Assembly: GCA_000231825.2 (NCBI GenBank)
Contig: JH720315.1
Span: 207,645-271,644 of the forward strand
Length of the DNA stretch: 64,000 nucleotides
Direction: 5' to 3'
Source of the DNA: Tetrahymena elliotti 4EA
Taxonomy: Eukaryota; Ciliophora; Oligohymenophorea; Hymenostomatida; Tetrahymenidae
This document shows positions 50,397 to 63,400 of the stretch, one piece after another. The notes beneath the pieces were generated by a model. That model did no database searches. It was not told where the DNA came from and saw nothing but the letters and a program-made list of their open reading frames with translations. The stretch's first letter is position 1, and each line of letters opens with the position of its first letter. A program made the translations under genes and the position numbers.

Positions 50397-52655
50397 ATGC
50401 AATTTGAGAGAAGCGATAGCGATGAAATTAAAATGCACAGTAAGAGTTGCAGTTCTTTTCCTTAGAGCGATGTCCCTCTTCATCAAGCTTCAACTGTTTG
50501 CAGTGAATCTTTTCAAGATAGAGTTTAAGATTTAAAAGAAATTTACAACGAAGAATTGAGTCCAACAGCCGTCTACTTAGCATTTGATACTATATTTGAA
50601 AAGGTAATACTACATCAAAATTATTCTTCTTATCATCTGGTAAAAGTAAACAAAATAGAGTAAAACAAGATACATTTTTGTAAAAAAATTGCTATTTTTC
50701 TGAGCATGAGTCTACTGGTTTTTATATTGGGATAGAAAGATAAATTATGAGATATTTGAGTGTACTTGAAATAATTAAAAATATTTAATAAAAGAAAGCA
50801 AACTACTAATTGCAAAGAAAAAAATAAATTTATTTTAACATCGAATAGAAATGAAAATTGATACAATATGAAATTTAGTTGAAGTCAATTTATCAAGAGA
50901 TAACTTAAGTTTGTAAAGTAGACTAATTGAAGAAAATCTAATTGAGCAAATGTTATAGATTATTTATTACTTTTTATAGTACTAAAATTAAATTATTTTC
51001 AAATCAATTTGAAAGTACAGAATTATATTAATATTGGATGAAGTCAAATTACTCTGAAAAGATTATAGTCAATAATTTAATCAGTAGGCTTTTAAAATTT
51101 TCCTACATAGATTTTACTTGGTGATAATTAAATAGTCCAACTCTAAATAAATACTTTTGCAAGATACTAGATACATACATTTTAAAAATTTGGTTACTTT
51201 TTATATGTATTAATAATATTTTTATTTTTTATAAAAGCAAGTTGTGGTCAAGAAAATCTTCAAAAATAAGTTAGATGATTACTAGATTGAATAAGCGAGA
51301 ATCGAGTGTTAGCTTGCTTGTAATGTAAATCACTTTAATCTTTGCAAAGGATATTACAGTTATGAAAATGATGAAGAATTTGGTATTTTCATGGAATACG
51401 TAGATGATGCTGAATATTTGGTCGAAAAGATTGAAAATGTAAATCATTCATCTTTTTTTTGCATTAACTAATATGAGGATAAATTTCAAAACAAAAAAAA
51501 TTTAAAAACCATATTTTGTTTGTGATATTACATCACTTGATGATGAGATTATTGATGAGATTAATCAATCAAAAATTTTCAATTAATTTGAAAGGTGGTT
51601 GAAAAAAACTAATAATAGTAAAAAATTAAATAGAACAATAAGCTAGTTTCTTCCTCTAAATAAAATGATTAAATTAGCTAAAATGTTTTTGATCTTAAAA
51701 AATAATTCATTTTTTGTCTGATTAAAACCAAAATGAATAATAGAGCAGAGCCATTTTTAAGAAAATACTAAACTAAAAATCTGCCATAAAATTTCTATTG
51801 CAAAATTTTTGTTACGAGCAACTGGCCTATTTTTAAAAATATTTAGTTCATTAAGCAGGAACTTGGATTTGATCAGAAAACTTTTAAATAAATGAAAGTT
51901 AAAGTATACTGGATGAATAGACTGACTATTCCCATCAAATTTATGAAATTGATTGATTGATTATTTTAAATCAAAAATCTCAAATATTAAAATCTTATTT
52001 TTATGAAGTATCTCCTTATGAATATCTTATTTCTATTTCATTAATATAAAAATCTTATTAATATAGTCACATTCACCTATTAAGAATGAACTCAAAATGA
52101 AGAGCTATATACTTGACATCTTGGAAGGTCTTAAATAAATTCACTCTGAAGGTAAATCAAAAATTTTTATTTGAAATAAAAATAATCAATTATTCTATTT
52201 TTTAATTAGGATTTGTTCATTTGGATATTAAATTATCTAATTTGTACTGCATAAGAAAAGAAATTGAAGGTGTGAGAAGAGTTAAAGTAGGAGATTTTGG
52301 TCTATGCCATAAAGTGGATGAAAAAACTGGTCTTGCTTATGTAAAATATAACTGCGGTACATTTGGATTCAAAGCACCTGAAATAAAAGATAATTCCTAT
52401 GTTTCATAAAAGGCTGATATGTGGTCTTTGGGAATGGTCCTTTATATGATGGCCTGTGCATATAAACCTCATTAAATGAAAGGTTATAAGTACGGTACTG
52501 GCCCCATACCCTTTAGAGCCTTTGATTGGAAAAAGCGTTCACCTGAACTCAAACAATTTGTTGAAAAACTACTTGATGTGAACCCAGAAAATCGTCCTAG
52601 CGTAGAAGAGGCTTTAAAAGACCCTTGGTTTTCAACAACAGAAACAACAGATTGA
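50397..52655 (+). CDS. Protein kinase 2, divergent, 312 aa
   Basis: Exons 50397-50603, 51238-51438, 52067-52151 and 52210-52655 join in frame to 312 residues. The first exon is a Ser-rich leader. TAVYLAF and VVVKKIF (ATP-binding Lys) start the N-lobe, but no glycine-rich loop is visible. Helix C is ARIECQLA and the hinge is [14 protein letters not shown]. The catalytic loop is [13 protein letters not shown] (Asp, Lys and Asn present; HRD reads HLD), then VGDFGLCHK and the activation-segment end GFKAPEIKD, a variant of the usual [17 protein letters not shown] and [17 protein letters not shown] complete the C-lobe. The core catalytic residues are retained, so activity is likely. Two introns are very long for this window (634 and 628 nt); the second contains coding-like frames. 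The group cannot be assigned with confidence. Confidence 0.85.
51507..51960 (+). other. Coding-like open frames inside the second intron of kinase 2
   Basis: Within intron 51439-52066, one frame (to TGA 51719-51721) reads [18 protein letters not shown] and [18 protein letters not shown] second, starting with ATG at 51733 and ending at TGA 51958-51960, gives 75 residues including [14 protein letters not shown] and [12 protein letters not shown]. Base composition and residue mix are like the genes, not like spacer DNA. It could be an alternative exon set, a kinase insert that I failed to splice, or a fragment of another gene. No family recognised. Confidence 0.35.
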
Positions 52656-54795
52656 TCAATTAATAATTGAAGGTTTCTAAACTAAATGAAATAGTACTCA
52701 ATCAGTAAATTAAGATCTAAACATCAATTTATCTAATAAATTACTGCAAACATCACAAAAATATTAACCTATTAATCTACCCTAATTTAAAATCTTCAAA
52801 TACTTCACCTAATAAACAGTCATCTATCAATCAATATATAACTAAATCTATCAACTAACCAACTAAACAATAAAAAATACCAATAAATCATATATAAATA
52901 AATAAGTTAATATATAATTACTAAAATCAATGAAATAACAAAAAATTAATTTTTGGAATCTTTATAAACAATACAAAATACAAATAAAACCAATTAAAAA
53001 TATACTACTTTTCTAAAGTCTTCATTCTCAATAAAGTAAATTCTATCTATTCATATGAACAAAATTAATTGCATAAACAATTTTAACTAAAATCCTCAAA
53101 AATTTATCTACTTTTCTGCCAAGATCATAAAAAATAAACACTATCAAGAAATGCCTTTTGGTGATTCAATAAATAATAAGAATAAAAATTGTCATCGCAG
53201 TAATTATAGAGATTACGCTGAGAATAAATACATCTAGTAATACAAGTATTTACACATAACTTATTAATAAAACTAATATTTATGTTGGATGATGAATTGA
53301 GTAAAATCTTAGTAACTTTTAGATTTCAGAAAAATTGTGCAATTAATTCTATTTAAAAGCATTTGAGTTTAATAAATTTAATTTAAATTAAATTTTGTTA
53401 ATTAATAAATAATTGCTTTACTGACTTAGCAATAGTAATTAATTTTAGAAAGAATACTTAAATAATTAATTAATAATTAACTTATAATATCACTATTAAA
53501 AAAATAATCTCTTATAAATAAATCTAATTTCAACTTCTCTCAATAGTTATACTAATTTTAAAAATCTAATATTTAAAAGTTAATTTTATTTATATAATCA
53601 AATATTTATATCCTTTGTATTTTATTCATAATAAATTCTTTTGAAAATACAAAAATCAAATCAAATTAATTCATTCATTCATAATTTCATTTTTTATTAC
53701 TTATGTATTATTCCAGCTATTATTTATAATTAAACTACCTACTGTTGAAAATATTTAATTTTCAATCCAGTATAGTGTTCAAATAAAATACGTTTATCAG
53801 ATTAAATCTCTGATATAATATTTCTATTTCTTCCATAAAAAATTCATTATAATTATTGATTTCTTAATTTCCAAATTTTAGCAAATTAGCTTTTATTTTT
53901 AAAAAAAGTTTCATCCCAACTTCAATAAAAATACTAAAAATTAAAAAATACAAAATTAAATATTTTTTAAATTATTTATTAAAAAAATAATAAAATAAAT
54001 TTTAATAATTATTTATTAATATGCCTATTCAAAATTAATAATAATACCAACAACTAATATTTTTGAAAATCATATTCCTAAAGCGTCAAAAAAAAAAAAT
54101 CATTTTATAAATCAATTTATGAAAGGAAAATATGAATTATTTTCTTAATTAATTTGATATTTGATGATAATAATGACAATTTAAAATTCAATAATAATTC
54201 ACAAAACTTAATAAAAGATATTTCTTTTAGAAAGAGTTTTAATAAAAAAAAATTGTTTTGAGTCTAAAAGTGACTCATTTAAAATCTGTTAAATAGATTA
54301 TTTGGTGTTAAATATGAAAATAAAGTGAATTTTAATTAAAAATCTAATTCTAAATTAATCTAAAATAGTTCTAATTTTTTTTCTAAGTGAATACACTTAA
54401 TTTTTGAAATTAATACGAGATTTTATGAAAAAAATAAAGTATTTTGAGACTGAAAGGGTTGCTTAATATCATTCAGCATGAAAAAAATAAAAGCGAGAAA
54501 GGTGAGGGATGAGTGAATTTTTAGTAGTTCGCAATTTTTTTCAACAATAAGTTGGTTAAATAGATAAGCAAAATCTGTAAATTAAATTAAATAAATGAAT
54601 GATAATTTTAGTTAATAATTCTTTTATGGTTTATTTGATTTTGTGTTTAAATATCATGTGTTTTGACTTATTTTTTATAATTTCAATCTTACTTTATACT
54701 AATAAATTTGAGGCTTTTATCTTATAGAGTAGAGTAACTTTTCTGTAGTTTAATAGGACACTTAAAGTATAATTTAGGTTAAAACAGAATAATAT
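52656..54795. other. AT-rich spacer, no gene seen
   Basis: 2.1 kb of AT-rich sequence with no coding frame or RNA gene recognised. The right end is the promoter side of the ABHD17-like gene. Confidence 0.6.
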
Positions 54796-57700
54796 ATGGC
54801 ACTTTGTTTGTTTAAGTGCTTCTCTGCTTGTGGATGCAGGGATTATATCATAAGCAAATTCGCTTTTTACCCTTAAAATCCTGGCTACAGATTCTAAGAA
54901 ATTGAGTTTGTTTAATCTAAATCATCTACCCAGACTAAAAATAATATGGAAAATAGATAAGTTAAAGACAAAATTGAGGAGTTTGCTTTTCATCAGAATA
55001 TTCCCAGATTTTATCACTTACCTTCTGATGATTAGAAACATTATGAGCTCATTTTGGTTTATGAAGAGCACGAAGTTCTTTTAAATGATTAAAACTCACT
55101 GAATGCTTTTAACAAATAATAGCAAAATGATAATGAAGGGAGCTAAAGAAATGAAGCAGATTAAAGTAAAACAGGGTTATCGCTCGTTAATCAATAGAAG
55201 GAATTTATTTAAGGGAAAAATTATTAATTAGAAATAAAAGAGGTGTTTGGAGAAAGTGAATAAAAGCATAAGCATTCCTCAGCAGCAGTCAAAGCTGCAA
55301 TTAAAACAGCTTAACATGAAGAATCAAAAGAAGAAAGTAAAAGTAATTCAAAAAGCGATAAAGCAAAACAGTAAGAAAAAATAAAAAATAAAATTGGTAA
55401 AAAGGAAGAATCTTTCCATTAAGTAGAAGATCTTCATTTAATATGTTTTAAAAAGAAAAATAGGGAAAATAATCTCCTTTGTGGCTATCATATTGAAAAT
55501 TTAAAGCACAGAAGTGAAATAATTGTTATATATTCTCATGGTAATTCTACTGATATAGGTTACATGATCAACTAAGCTCTTGATGTTTCTTACAATCTCA
55601 GAGTTAATGTAATAGCTTATGATTACTCTGGATATGGAAAATCATAGGGTAAACCAAGTGAGAAATCTTTTATTTATGATCTAGAGGCCATTTATAAATA
55701 TGCCTTACAAATTGGATATAAGTCTATCAACATTGTCTTTTATGGTTAAAGTGTTGGAAGTGGACCAAGTACTTTCCTTGCATCTTAAAAGAAATTTCCT
55801 ATAGGTGGTTTGATTATCCATAGTGGTTTTACAAGTGGTTTGAGAATAACTCAGCAGTAGGAAGAGAAATTGTCTAAGACATATTCAAAAGATTTCTTTC
55901 CAAATGTTGAGTTTATTAAAAAAGTTAATGCGCCAATTTTTATAATTCATGGAACAAACGATTAGGATATTAAAATTCATCATGCTAGTGAATTGTACTA
56001 AAGAGCTAAGAAAAACTACACTCCATTCTTTTTGGAAGTGAAAGGAGCTGGACATAATGATATTGAGCACGAAGATAAGTTTAGAAAAGACTATTTTAGA
56101 GAACTCAGAAAATTTATGGCTCATCTTAGATAAAATAGAAATTCGATAATTTAAGATTACATTTAAAAATAAAACTTGTTTAAGCAGAAAAGAGACTCAG
56201 GAAATAATGGTGAATAAAAAGATATTTAAGGATTTGCAGGGGATGGATAAAGTGAAAGTTTTAATCACATTTACTATCAGTACTTTACTCCGCCTAACTC
56301 ATCTGTTGAATAGCCTGCAAAAAGACCTTCAATTGATAAAAATATGTAGTATTAAAATTCTTCGTCATAAAATTAAATTACAGTTAGTAACTCTTCTTAT
56401 AGTAAAAAGAAAACTTTAAGTAGCAAAAGCAACAAATAAAACTAGGAATACATTACTGAAAAAAATACTTATAGTAAAGAAGGTAACTCATAAAATATAA
56501 ATATCCCAATTTAAAAATCAAGAGATTCAACAACATTTTTTGAAGTTGAAACAAAGATAGATAGAACAGAATAGCATCCTCCTTCTGGAACTACAGGAAG
56601 AGAAGATGGATTGTCAGAATATTCAAGCTAATAACAAAAAGAAATAATTTAATAGAATATCCATAATGAATAAATTAATGAAAAATTAGAAAAAGAAGGA
56701 TAAGATTTGTAAATTGAATAAAAAATAGCAAATGCATTTGCTCAAGAAAGCGATGATGAAAATTTTGAAGACATATTAGAAAATAAGAAAGATATAAATA
56801 ACAATCAATAAAATTATTTGAAAGGAGATAAGTAAGAAAACATTAATTAATAAGAAAATGTTGAATAAGTTCAAGAATTTTAATGTGATAGTTTGAAAGA
56901 GGAAAGACTAGAAATAAATTTAAAGAACAAAAGCCATAGTTTAACAGATTAAAATAACAGAAACCTCTTTTGCTCTTACAGATCTTAAAAGTAGTTAAAC
57001 CATTCCTAAAATTAAATAGAAAATAGCATGAGAATGAGCTCTCCAAATATAAGAGGCCAATAAAAAACACTTGGGAGTGCCAGTAAAAAGAGATATGTAG
57101 AAGATGAAAAAATAAGATTACATAATGTAACTTCAATCATAAGAAAAAAATAAAATTCATAGTTTTCAGCATATATCTTAGACCATAGTAGCTATTCCAA
57201 TCATGATAACAACTCAGAAAGTCTTAATTCAAGCTTAATTAAGCAGTGTGATAAAAGTTAACCTTCTAAAAATTCATTAAATAAAGAGTTATCTCCCAAT
57301 TCTTCCAAACGTGATGCTCAAAACAATTTAAAAGCTTCACCCTAATAGACTTCTTATGTTTAAAATATAGATCTTTCAAACTCTAAAAAGTAAGATCAAT
57401 AAAAGTATAACTCCTATCAAGTAGATTCTGTGAAAGAAGAAGTTTAAGAATATTAAATGATGAGTAGCTCTCTAAAAGAGGGACTAGTCTCCCCTTCAAA
57501 AAAGCTTTAAAAGGATGAATAATATAAATTTGATAATGCTACATTAAGCATATAAAATTCTTAATAAAATAATAAAAGCCTAACAAAATAGCATCATTTA
57601 ATTCAATAAATATTTAACTAAGAAAAAATAGAAGATTTAGATTGCAATCCACATACTCTTGAAAATAGTTCAAATCAATTCTAAGATGTACATTACATTT

Positions 57701-57876
57701 CTGAAGGAGAATCTAATGGTATGTCTGATTCAGATTCTCCTCACAATTCTAAAAGTATAAAACAAGTAAAATCTGATCTAATAAGTATTGTTGATTTAGA
57801 TCATCTAAAAAGAAAGAAAGAAGATTCTATTATTAGAAGCAAAGACACTCTTAAAAGCATAAACTCTAATTATTGA
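54796..57876 (+). CDS. ABHD17-like alpha/beta hydrolase (protein depalmitoylase) with long tail, 1026 aa
   Basis: A single uninterrupted frame of 1026 codons. The N-terminus MALCLFKCFSACGCRDYIISK has the cysteine cluster followed by KFAFYPQNPGY, as in ABHD17 proteins, where the cysteines are palmitoylated and target the protein to membranes. After a charged insert the hydrolase fold follows: VIYSHGNSTDIG (oxyanion loop), YDYSGYGKSQG, YGQSVGSGPS (nucleophile Ser319), IIHGTNDQDI (Asp389) and GAGHNDIEH (His420). All three catalytic residues are present. ABHD17 enzymes remove S-palmitate from peripheral membrane proteins such as Ras. Human forms are ~300-330 residues; here about 600 extra residues of Ser/Asn/Gln/Lys-rich, probably disordered, sequence follow the domain. 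No intron is needed. It lies downstream of kinase 2 on the same strand. Confidence 0.92.
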
Positions 57877-58429
57877 ATATTAATTAAGATGAAAGAAACA
57901 AATAAAAAAATATATATTTATAAATATACCAATAATAAATTATAATTAATTAAAATTATTTCATTTTAAACATAAATCATCTAACCTAATTCATTTTATT
58001 AACTAATTTCTTAACAAATTTGCTTTTTCTTCATTTACTTTTCCTAAACGAAATTATTCTGAATGATTTTAATCTGAATATTATTTATCATTCTAAATAA
58101 AGATTAATTTTTTTGGAATAATCAAAATATTTTAAATTGAGGTTGATAATTAAATTGAGATATCCTATATAAAATAATTTGTTAAAAAATTAATTTGCAA
58201 TTTTAAAGAAAGAACAATATTAATATTGGTGTTTGAATTTCTACTAAAATATTGAATTTTCATTGAACCTAATTATTTTGCGATTTACTTGATTAAAATT
58301 GATAAGAATCAAATTTCTTGTAATATTAAAGGCAAAAGATAGAATTGTTAATTAATTAAATATCTTTTAAAATATTAGTTTATTAAAAAGTTAAATTATT
58401 CTAGAAATTAGAAAAAATAAATCAACATT
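57877..58429. other. AT-rich spacer, no gene seen
   Basis: 550 bp between two same-strand genes. No feature was recognised. Confidence 0.6.
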
Positions 58430-59050
58430 ATGAGTGAAAGTGAAGTACAATCATAAAATGTTTAGCAATAAGCAGCTCAAGATTAGTAAATAGAAAATAT
58501 GGATCTAGCTTAAGAGTAGTAAAAAATAGAATAATAAAAAGCAGAAACATTAAATACACCTAAAATTACATTTAAGTAGATGAAAACTTATCTTTCAATT
58601 TTAAGCAGTGGACCATAAGATACATATGATGAGATTTAAAAAGAAGATATTAATTATTTATAATAATGTAAATATAACATAGCTTTGTATCCAATTTTTA
58701 CTATAGTTGGTTTAATTGGTTTCAAGAAAACAATTGATTTTGTACAAATTCCTGACATTTTTAGAAACCCACTTTTGCCTCCTCAAGCAAAGATTAAAAG
58801 AACAAAATATATGAAATATTTTATGGGTAAATATGCTTTAGCAGGTGCTTGCTTTTTAGCAACTTTAGCAGGATTTGGATTATATTAAGTTAATAAATTT
58901 TACATGTATTTAAAGTATAAAAATTTGGTAGAAAGCTACTTAGATGCTAAAGAAAGAGAGTTTTTAAACGAACTTAAGGTCTAAGGATAAAGAGTCGATT
59001 TATAACTAAAGCTTTCTACTAATGAATAGCAAGAAGAAAATGCAGAATGA
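58430..59050 (+). CDS. Small two-pass membrane protein, 206 aa
   Basis: A single frame of 206 codons, with higher GC than its surroundings. The N-terminal ~50 residues are Gln/Glu rich and polar. A soluble stretch (ITFKQMKTYLSIL) leads to membrane segment 1 at about residues 84-100 (IALYPIFTIVGLIGF). A loop with basic residues and NPLLPPQAKIKR follows, then membrane segment 2 at about 134-152 (YALAGACFLATLAGFGLY). The C-terminal ~50 residues are charged and helical. No signal peptide. Size, two closely spaced helices and a basic loop would suit a mitochondrial inner-membrane or ER protein, but I recognise no family. Function unknown. Confidence 0.75.
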
Positions 59051-59923
59051 AAAATCAATAAAGTGATAAGTTTTTTATGTCATTCAATTTCGTAAATATA
59101 AAAAAAATAATTTTATCCAAAAATGTATTTTAAATTTAAAAATTTTTGTTTTAGTGTTGCTTGCTTTTATCTACTGATCAAATAAAATGTATTTTTTTTT
59201 TTATAAATCTAAGCATTTTAAATCTACAAAAGTAATATTTAATGTCATTAATAATTTAAACTAATAGATTTCATGATAAAACTATTTTGGTAATGCTAAA
59301 CTGAACAAATTAATATTAAATATTGTTAGCTGTAGGCTACAACAACGTCTTAGTGTACGGTGTAAATTTATGATTATTTAATAATTAAACAATTTTTATC
59401 TAACCAAAATTTGTAGAAAAATAGAGTAAATTTTAAATTTAGAATGCTTTACTTATCATTTTAGGAGTTGTAATATTAATTTTTTTGATAATAATTTTAT
59501 TTAATTTTTACTCTTAAAATTAAATACTTAATTGTATTGATTCTTGAAATTAATTATTGTAATATTTTTTTTTAACTTAATCCAATAAAATGCTAATGCT
59601 GGCTTTTATTTAAAAATAAATTTATTTAATATTAAAAAAATCAATATTTTAGTATTTATTTAAAAATATAAATTACAAATAATAATTCTTATCTGAAAAA
59701 AATAAACAAAATATCTACTTGAAAATACACAAAAAAATATTTAATAGATCAATAGTTTATTGCATTAATTCATTAATTTTGAGAAATTATTTCTATATTC
59801 ATGTATCTTTTTCACTAAATATTTAATTAAAAAAATATTTAAAAATAATTGAAAAAAATAATTAGTTAGTTACTCAAGCCATTTTTTAAGCAAGTCCTTA
59901 AAGCAAAGCAATTTTAAAATCTT
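59051..59923. other. AT-rich spacer, no gene seen
   Basis: Nearly 0.9 kb of AT-rich sequence. A small GC-richer patch at 59330-59360 contains a weak inverted repeat around GTTAGC/GCTACAAC; no RNA family was recognised. Confidence 0.55.
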
Positions 59924-60412
59924 ATGGAAGACATCAAATTTAATAATGTGCTAAGTCGAGAAATCGTAAGTAATAATAATTTATATTACTAAGTAAAAAA
60001 TCTAAAATAATACAAGATCAGCTAAGAAAGTATATACATAGAGATTACTCCAAGATATATCTTAAGGGAAAGAAATCTTAGCTATTTCAGGAAATAAGAA
60101 CATTTTGATGTGAAGAAAAGACAATACAATAAAGATAGCAAAACAAAGCATTATCAATGACTAGAATTTTACTCCTAAAAACATTATGCTTTAATTAATT
60201 AGCTTCTAAGTAAATAATAGTCCTACCATAGAAAGTCCTATTTAATAATACTCCATCTATTTATAAAATAAAATGCTAAAAAAAATAATTTGATAGTTTT
60301 TAATTACATTAGTAAAGTTAGAAGTGATAAAGAAAATGAATAAGAGCTTGCAATAGTATACTAAAACTCTTATTGGTCTCATATAGTTGATGTTTTTGTA
60401 AACTAAAAGTGA
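59924..60412 (+). pseudogene. Small gene or broken gene, coding-like in three frames
   Basis: ATG at 59924 opens MEDIKFNNVLSREI. Removing a 51-nt intron with a canonical GTAAGT donor (59966-60016) gives a 61-residue protein ending at TGA 60158-60160, containing YIEITPRYILRERNLSYF. Coding-like sequence continues beyond in other frames: NFTPKNIMLQLISFQ, then, past a run of eight A, IVFNYISKVRSDKENEQELA up to TGA near 60410. Frame changes without evident introns suggest a decayed gene, or a gene whose splicing I cannot resolve. It lies next to the 3' end of the cysteine-rich receptor on the opposite strand. Family unknown. Confidence 0.35.
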
Positions 60413-60419
60413 AGTTATC

Positions 60420-63400
60420 TCAAAGAAAGTCTATTTTTATTAAAAAATATTTAAGAAAAGAAATAAATTTTATCAATTTAAATACAAAAAATGCCAAAAA
60501 AGGAGATTTTTATTTAGCCATTTTTGGGTTTTCAGTTTCAATATCATTATTCATTATTTAAGCTTATGTTTGAGGATTAATTTCTTCTTTGTTTTCTATA
60601 GCATTTTAGTTGAGCTTATTGTCAGACTATTTGATATTGTTATTTTAAGTATTTAGAGTATTAGGTTAAAACAAAAAATCAATATCAAGAGCTTTTGCCG
60701 AATCAGTTTCATGGTTAGCTTCATTATTTTTGTTTATAACATTAAATTTAAGAGAGTTATTTTGGAATTAGTGTAAGTCAAGTCTTTATCTCTTCTTTTA
60801 AGTACTTTTATTGATTAAATCTTTTTCATCAACAAGTGGACTTCCTCTTTCTTCATTTTTTTAATAGCTTTTTACAGTCTCAATTTCATTAATGTTATTA
60901 TTTTTATCTAAAACATTAGGTAAAACGGGAAGCAACCCGCTTATTTGCTATGATTAAGATCCATTATTAAGAGGAAATACTTTAGATTTGCTTTATTAGA
61001 TCATTCTTTACTTTTATTCATCCTCTATATTATTTTTCATAGGACTGATGTTATTTTACTCCTCTTTAACTTCATCCTTATAATCTAAATAGAATCCAGC
61101 TATTACACATACAAAGCAAAAAATAGTTTTGCCTAAAAATATCCAGAAAATTCTGTATTCAGCATAATTAACTTCTCTCTCATCAAACCATACAGTACAA
61201 TCTTATTTTAAGGTACCTATTTTTTCACACAAATATGTATTTACTAATTTAAAAATAAATAAAATTACCTGTACACTTCCTGCAATCATCAGCACAGTTT
61301 AAACATATTTATTAAGATTTATTTTCGCTTTCTTCAATCACAGTATCTGCTAAAACTCTATTTGGATTAGTAACTGATGCTGTACCTAAATAAGTACCAT
61401 CAGGACATGCACTTATACATTAATTTTGATGAAGATAGGATCCTACTTAACATGACAAACAAATAGCTGGGTCTGTTACTGAGCATGAATTGCAAGTTCC
61501 TTCACATTGGATGCATTCTTTTTTAATAGATGAAGGATAATACCCTTTTGGACACTCTGAATGACATTAATTCTAAAATTTATAAGTTTTCTCCTAGCAA
61601 GTAGTGCAATCGTTATAATTAGGCCCAGAACATTCTGCACAAGATGAATTGCAAGGTAAACACTAATTAGGGTTTTTATTACCAAAACTACCTTTAGGGC
61701 AAGTTTCAACACACTTAGCTCCATCTAAAAAGTAATCACCAGCACACAAGGTGCAATCACTATCTTAGGCACCAAATTAACATTAAAAACAAGATTAATG
61801 GCATTTATTACATAAAAATGGTTATTCAGTTTCAAAATATCCATCTGGACATGCTAATAAGCATTAATTTTAATATAAGTAACTACCTTAGTTACATTTA
61901 ATACAATCAGTTTATGTAGGCCCTTTACATTCGCCACAAGTAGCATGGCATTATTGACAGATATTATTATCTCCTTTGTATGTCTTTTCAGGGCAAGAAG
62001 AATTACAAAATTTGGCTTGTTGATCTAAGTATCTAAGAAATTTCAATAAATTAAAGAAAATTATAAAATTAATTTGTTAATTATTAATCTAGAAAATAAA
62101 AAAAATTTTTTTACCTTTCTCCTTTACAGCCAGTGCAATCATTTTTATCTGGGTTGTTGCAAGTATAACATTCAAAATGACAGTTTTTGCATTAGTTAAT
62201 ATTCGAATCTTTGTACTATCCAATAGGGCAATCAGAACCACAAGTGGTCCCACTCAAAGAGTAGTTTGAATTACAACTTGAGCATTCATAAACTTCTTTT
62301 CCATAGCAAGAAGCACAGTAAGGATGGCAGTTACTGCACGTACTTGTATCAGAATCTCCATAAAAACCATTTGGACATGTAACAACGCAAGTACCATTAG
62401 ATAAGTAGCTACCTTTTTAATTGAAATATAATAGATGTAAAAAAAATTTTGGAGAAAAAAAATAAAATTTACCCAATTTACATGATTAACAATTTTGAGG
62501 TAAATATCCATTGCATGTTGCACAAGAAGGATGACAAGGTTCACAACCTTTCAAGTCCAAAGGAAACATGTTACTAGGACAATTGGTGACACAGAGGCCA
62601 TTTAAATAATATCTTCCTTTATCACAAGTTAAGCAGCTGATACTATATTAATCTGAGCAGGTTAAGCATGACGAATGGCATGATTTACACAAATAGCTAC
62701 TAGGGTCTTTGTAAAATCTAATTGGACAATCATCCATGCACTAATTTTATGGAGTTAAAAATTGATTATTACAGGAAGTACAGCTTGCATTATCTCCTGG
62801 ACTTTTGCAAGTTTTACAACTTTTATGGCATTTTACACATACATAAGCAGGATCTGAACTAGGGAAATATCCATCACCACAGTCTTAAACACAAACAGTT
62901 CCTAATAAGAAACCATCTTCCAAATCACAACTTAAGCATTAATTTGAGTAAGGTCCACTACAGTTACCGCATTAACTATTACATTTCTCACATCTCATTG
63001 TGGAGTCATCTTTGTATTTCTTATTTGAGCAATTGAAAACACATTAATAATCTTCTAAGTATAGATTCGCTGCATTACATTTAGTACACTTTGTAGCTAC
63101 ATCTATACATTCAGAGCACGGTGCGGTGCATTGCTCACACTTAGCATTTTTTTTATTTCCAAAATAGCCAGACTAAGTTTTTTTTTTCAAAAATTTAGTA
63201 AAAATTATTTAAAGCAAAAAAAATAAGAAATATTACTGGGCAGCTTAGTTTGCACTCGTTTAAAAGTAAAAATCTTGGTAACTCACACTGGGTACATTGA
63301 TTGTTGTTTGGGCCTTGGCATTTAAAACATTCAACATCACATGGATCACAAGTATTTGTTTGAGAGTTAGGATAGAACCTGTCTTAGCAAACTGAAACAC

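Noticed and set aside
50633..50866. Minus-strand ORF of 77 codons in the first intron of kinase 2
   Set aside because: It is AT-rich and hydrophobic, with no motif, as expected by chance in a long A-rich intron read from the other strand.
56207..57136. ORFs on both strands inside the ABHD17-like tail
   Set aside because: The 1026-codon frame runs through without a stop, so the others are shadows.
61476..62544. Minus-strand ORFs of 82 and 96 codons without cysteine pattern
   Set aside because: The cysteine-rich repeat frame on the same strand is the real one; these are shifted readings of it.
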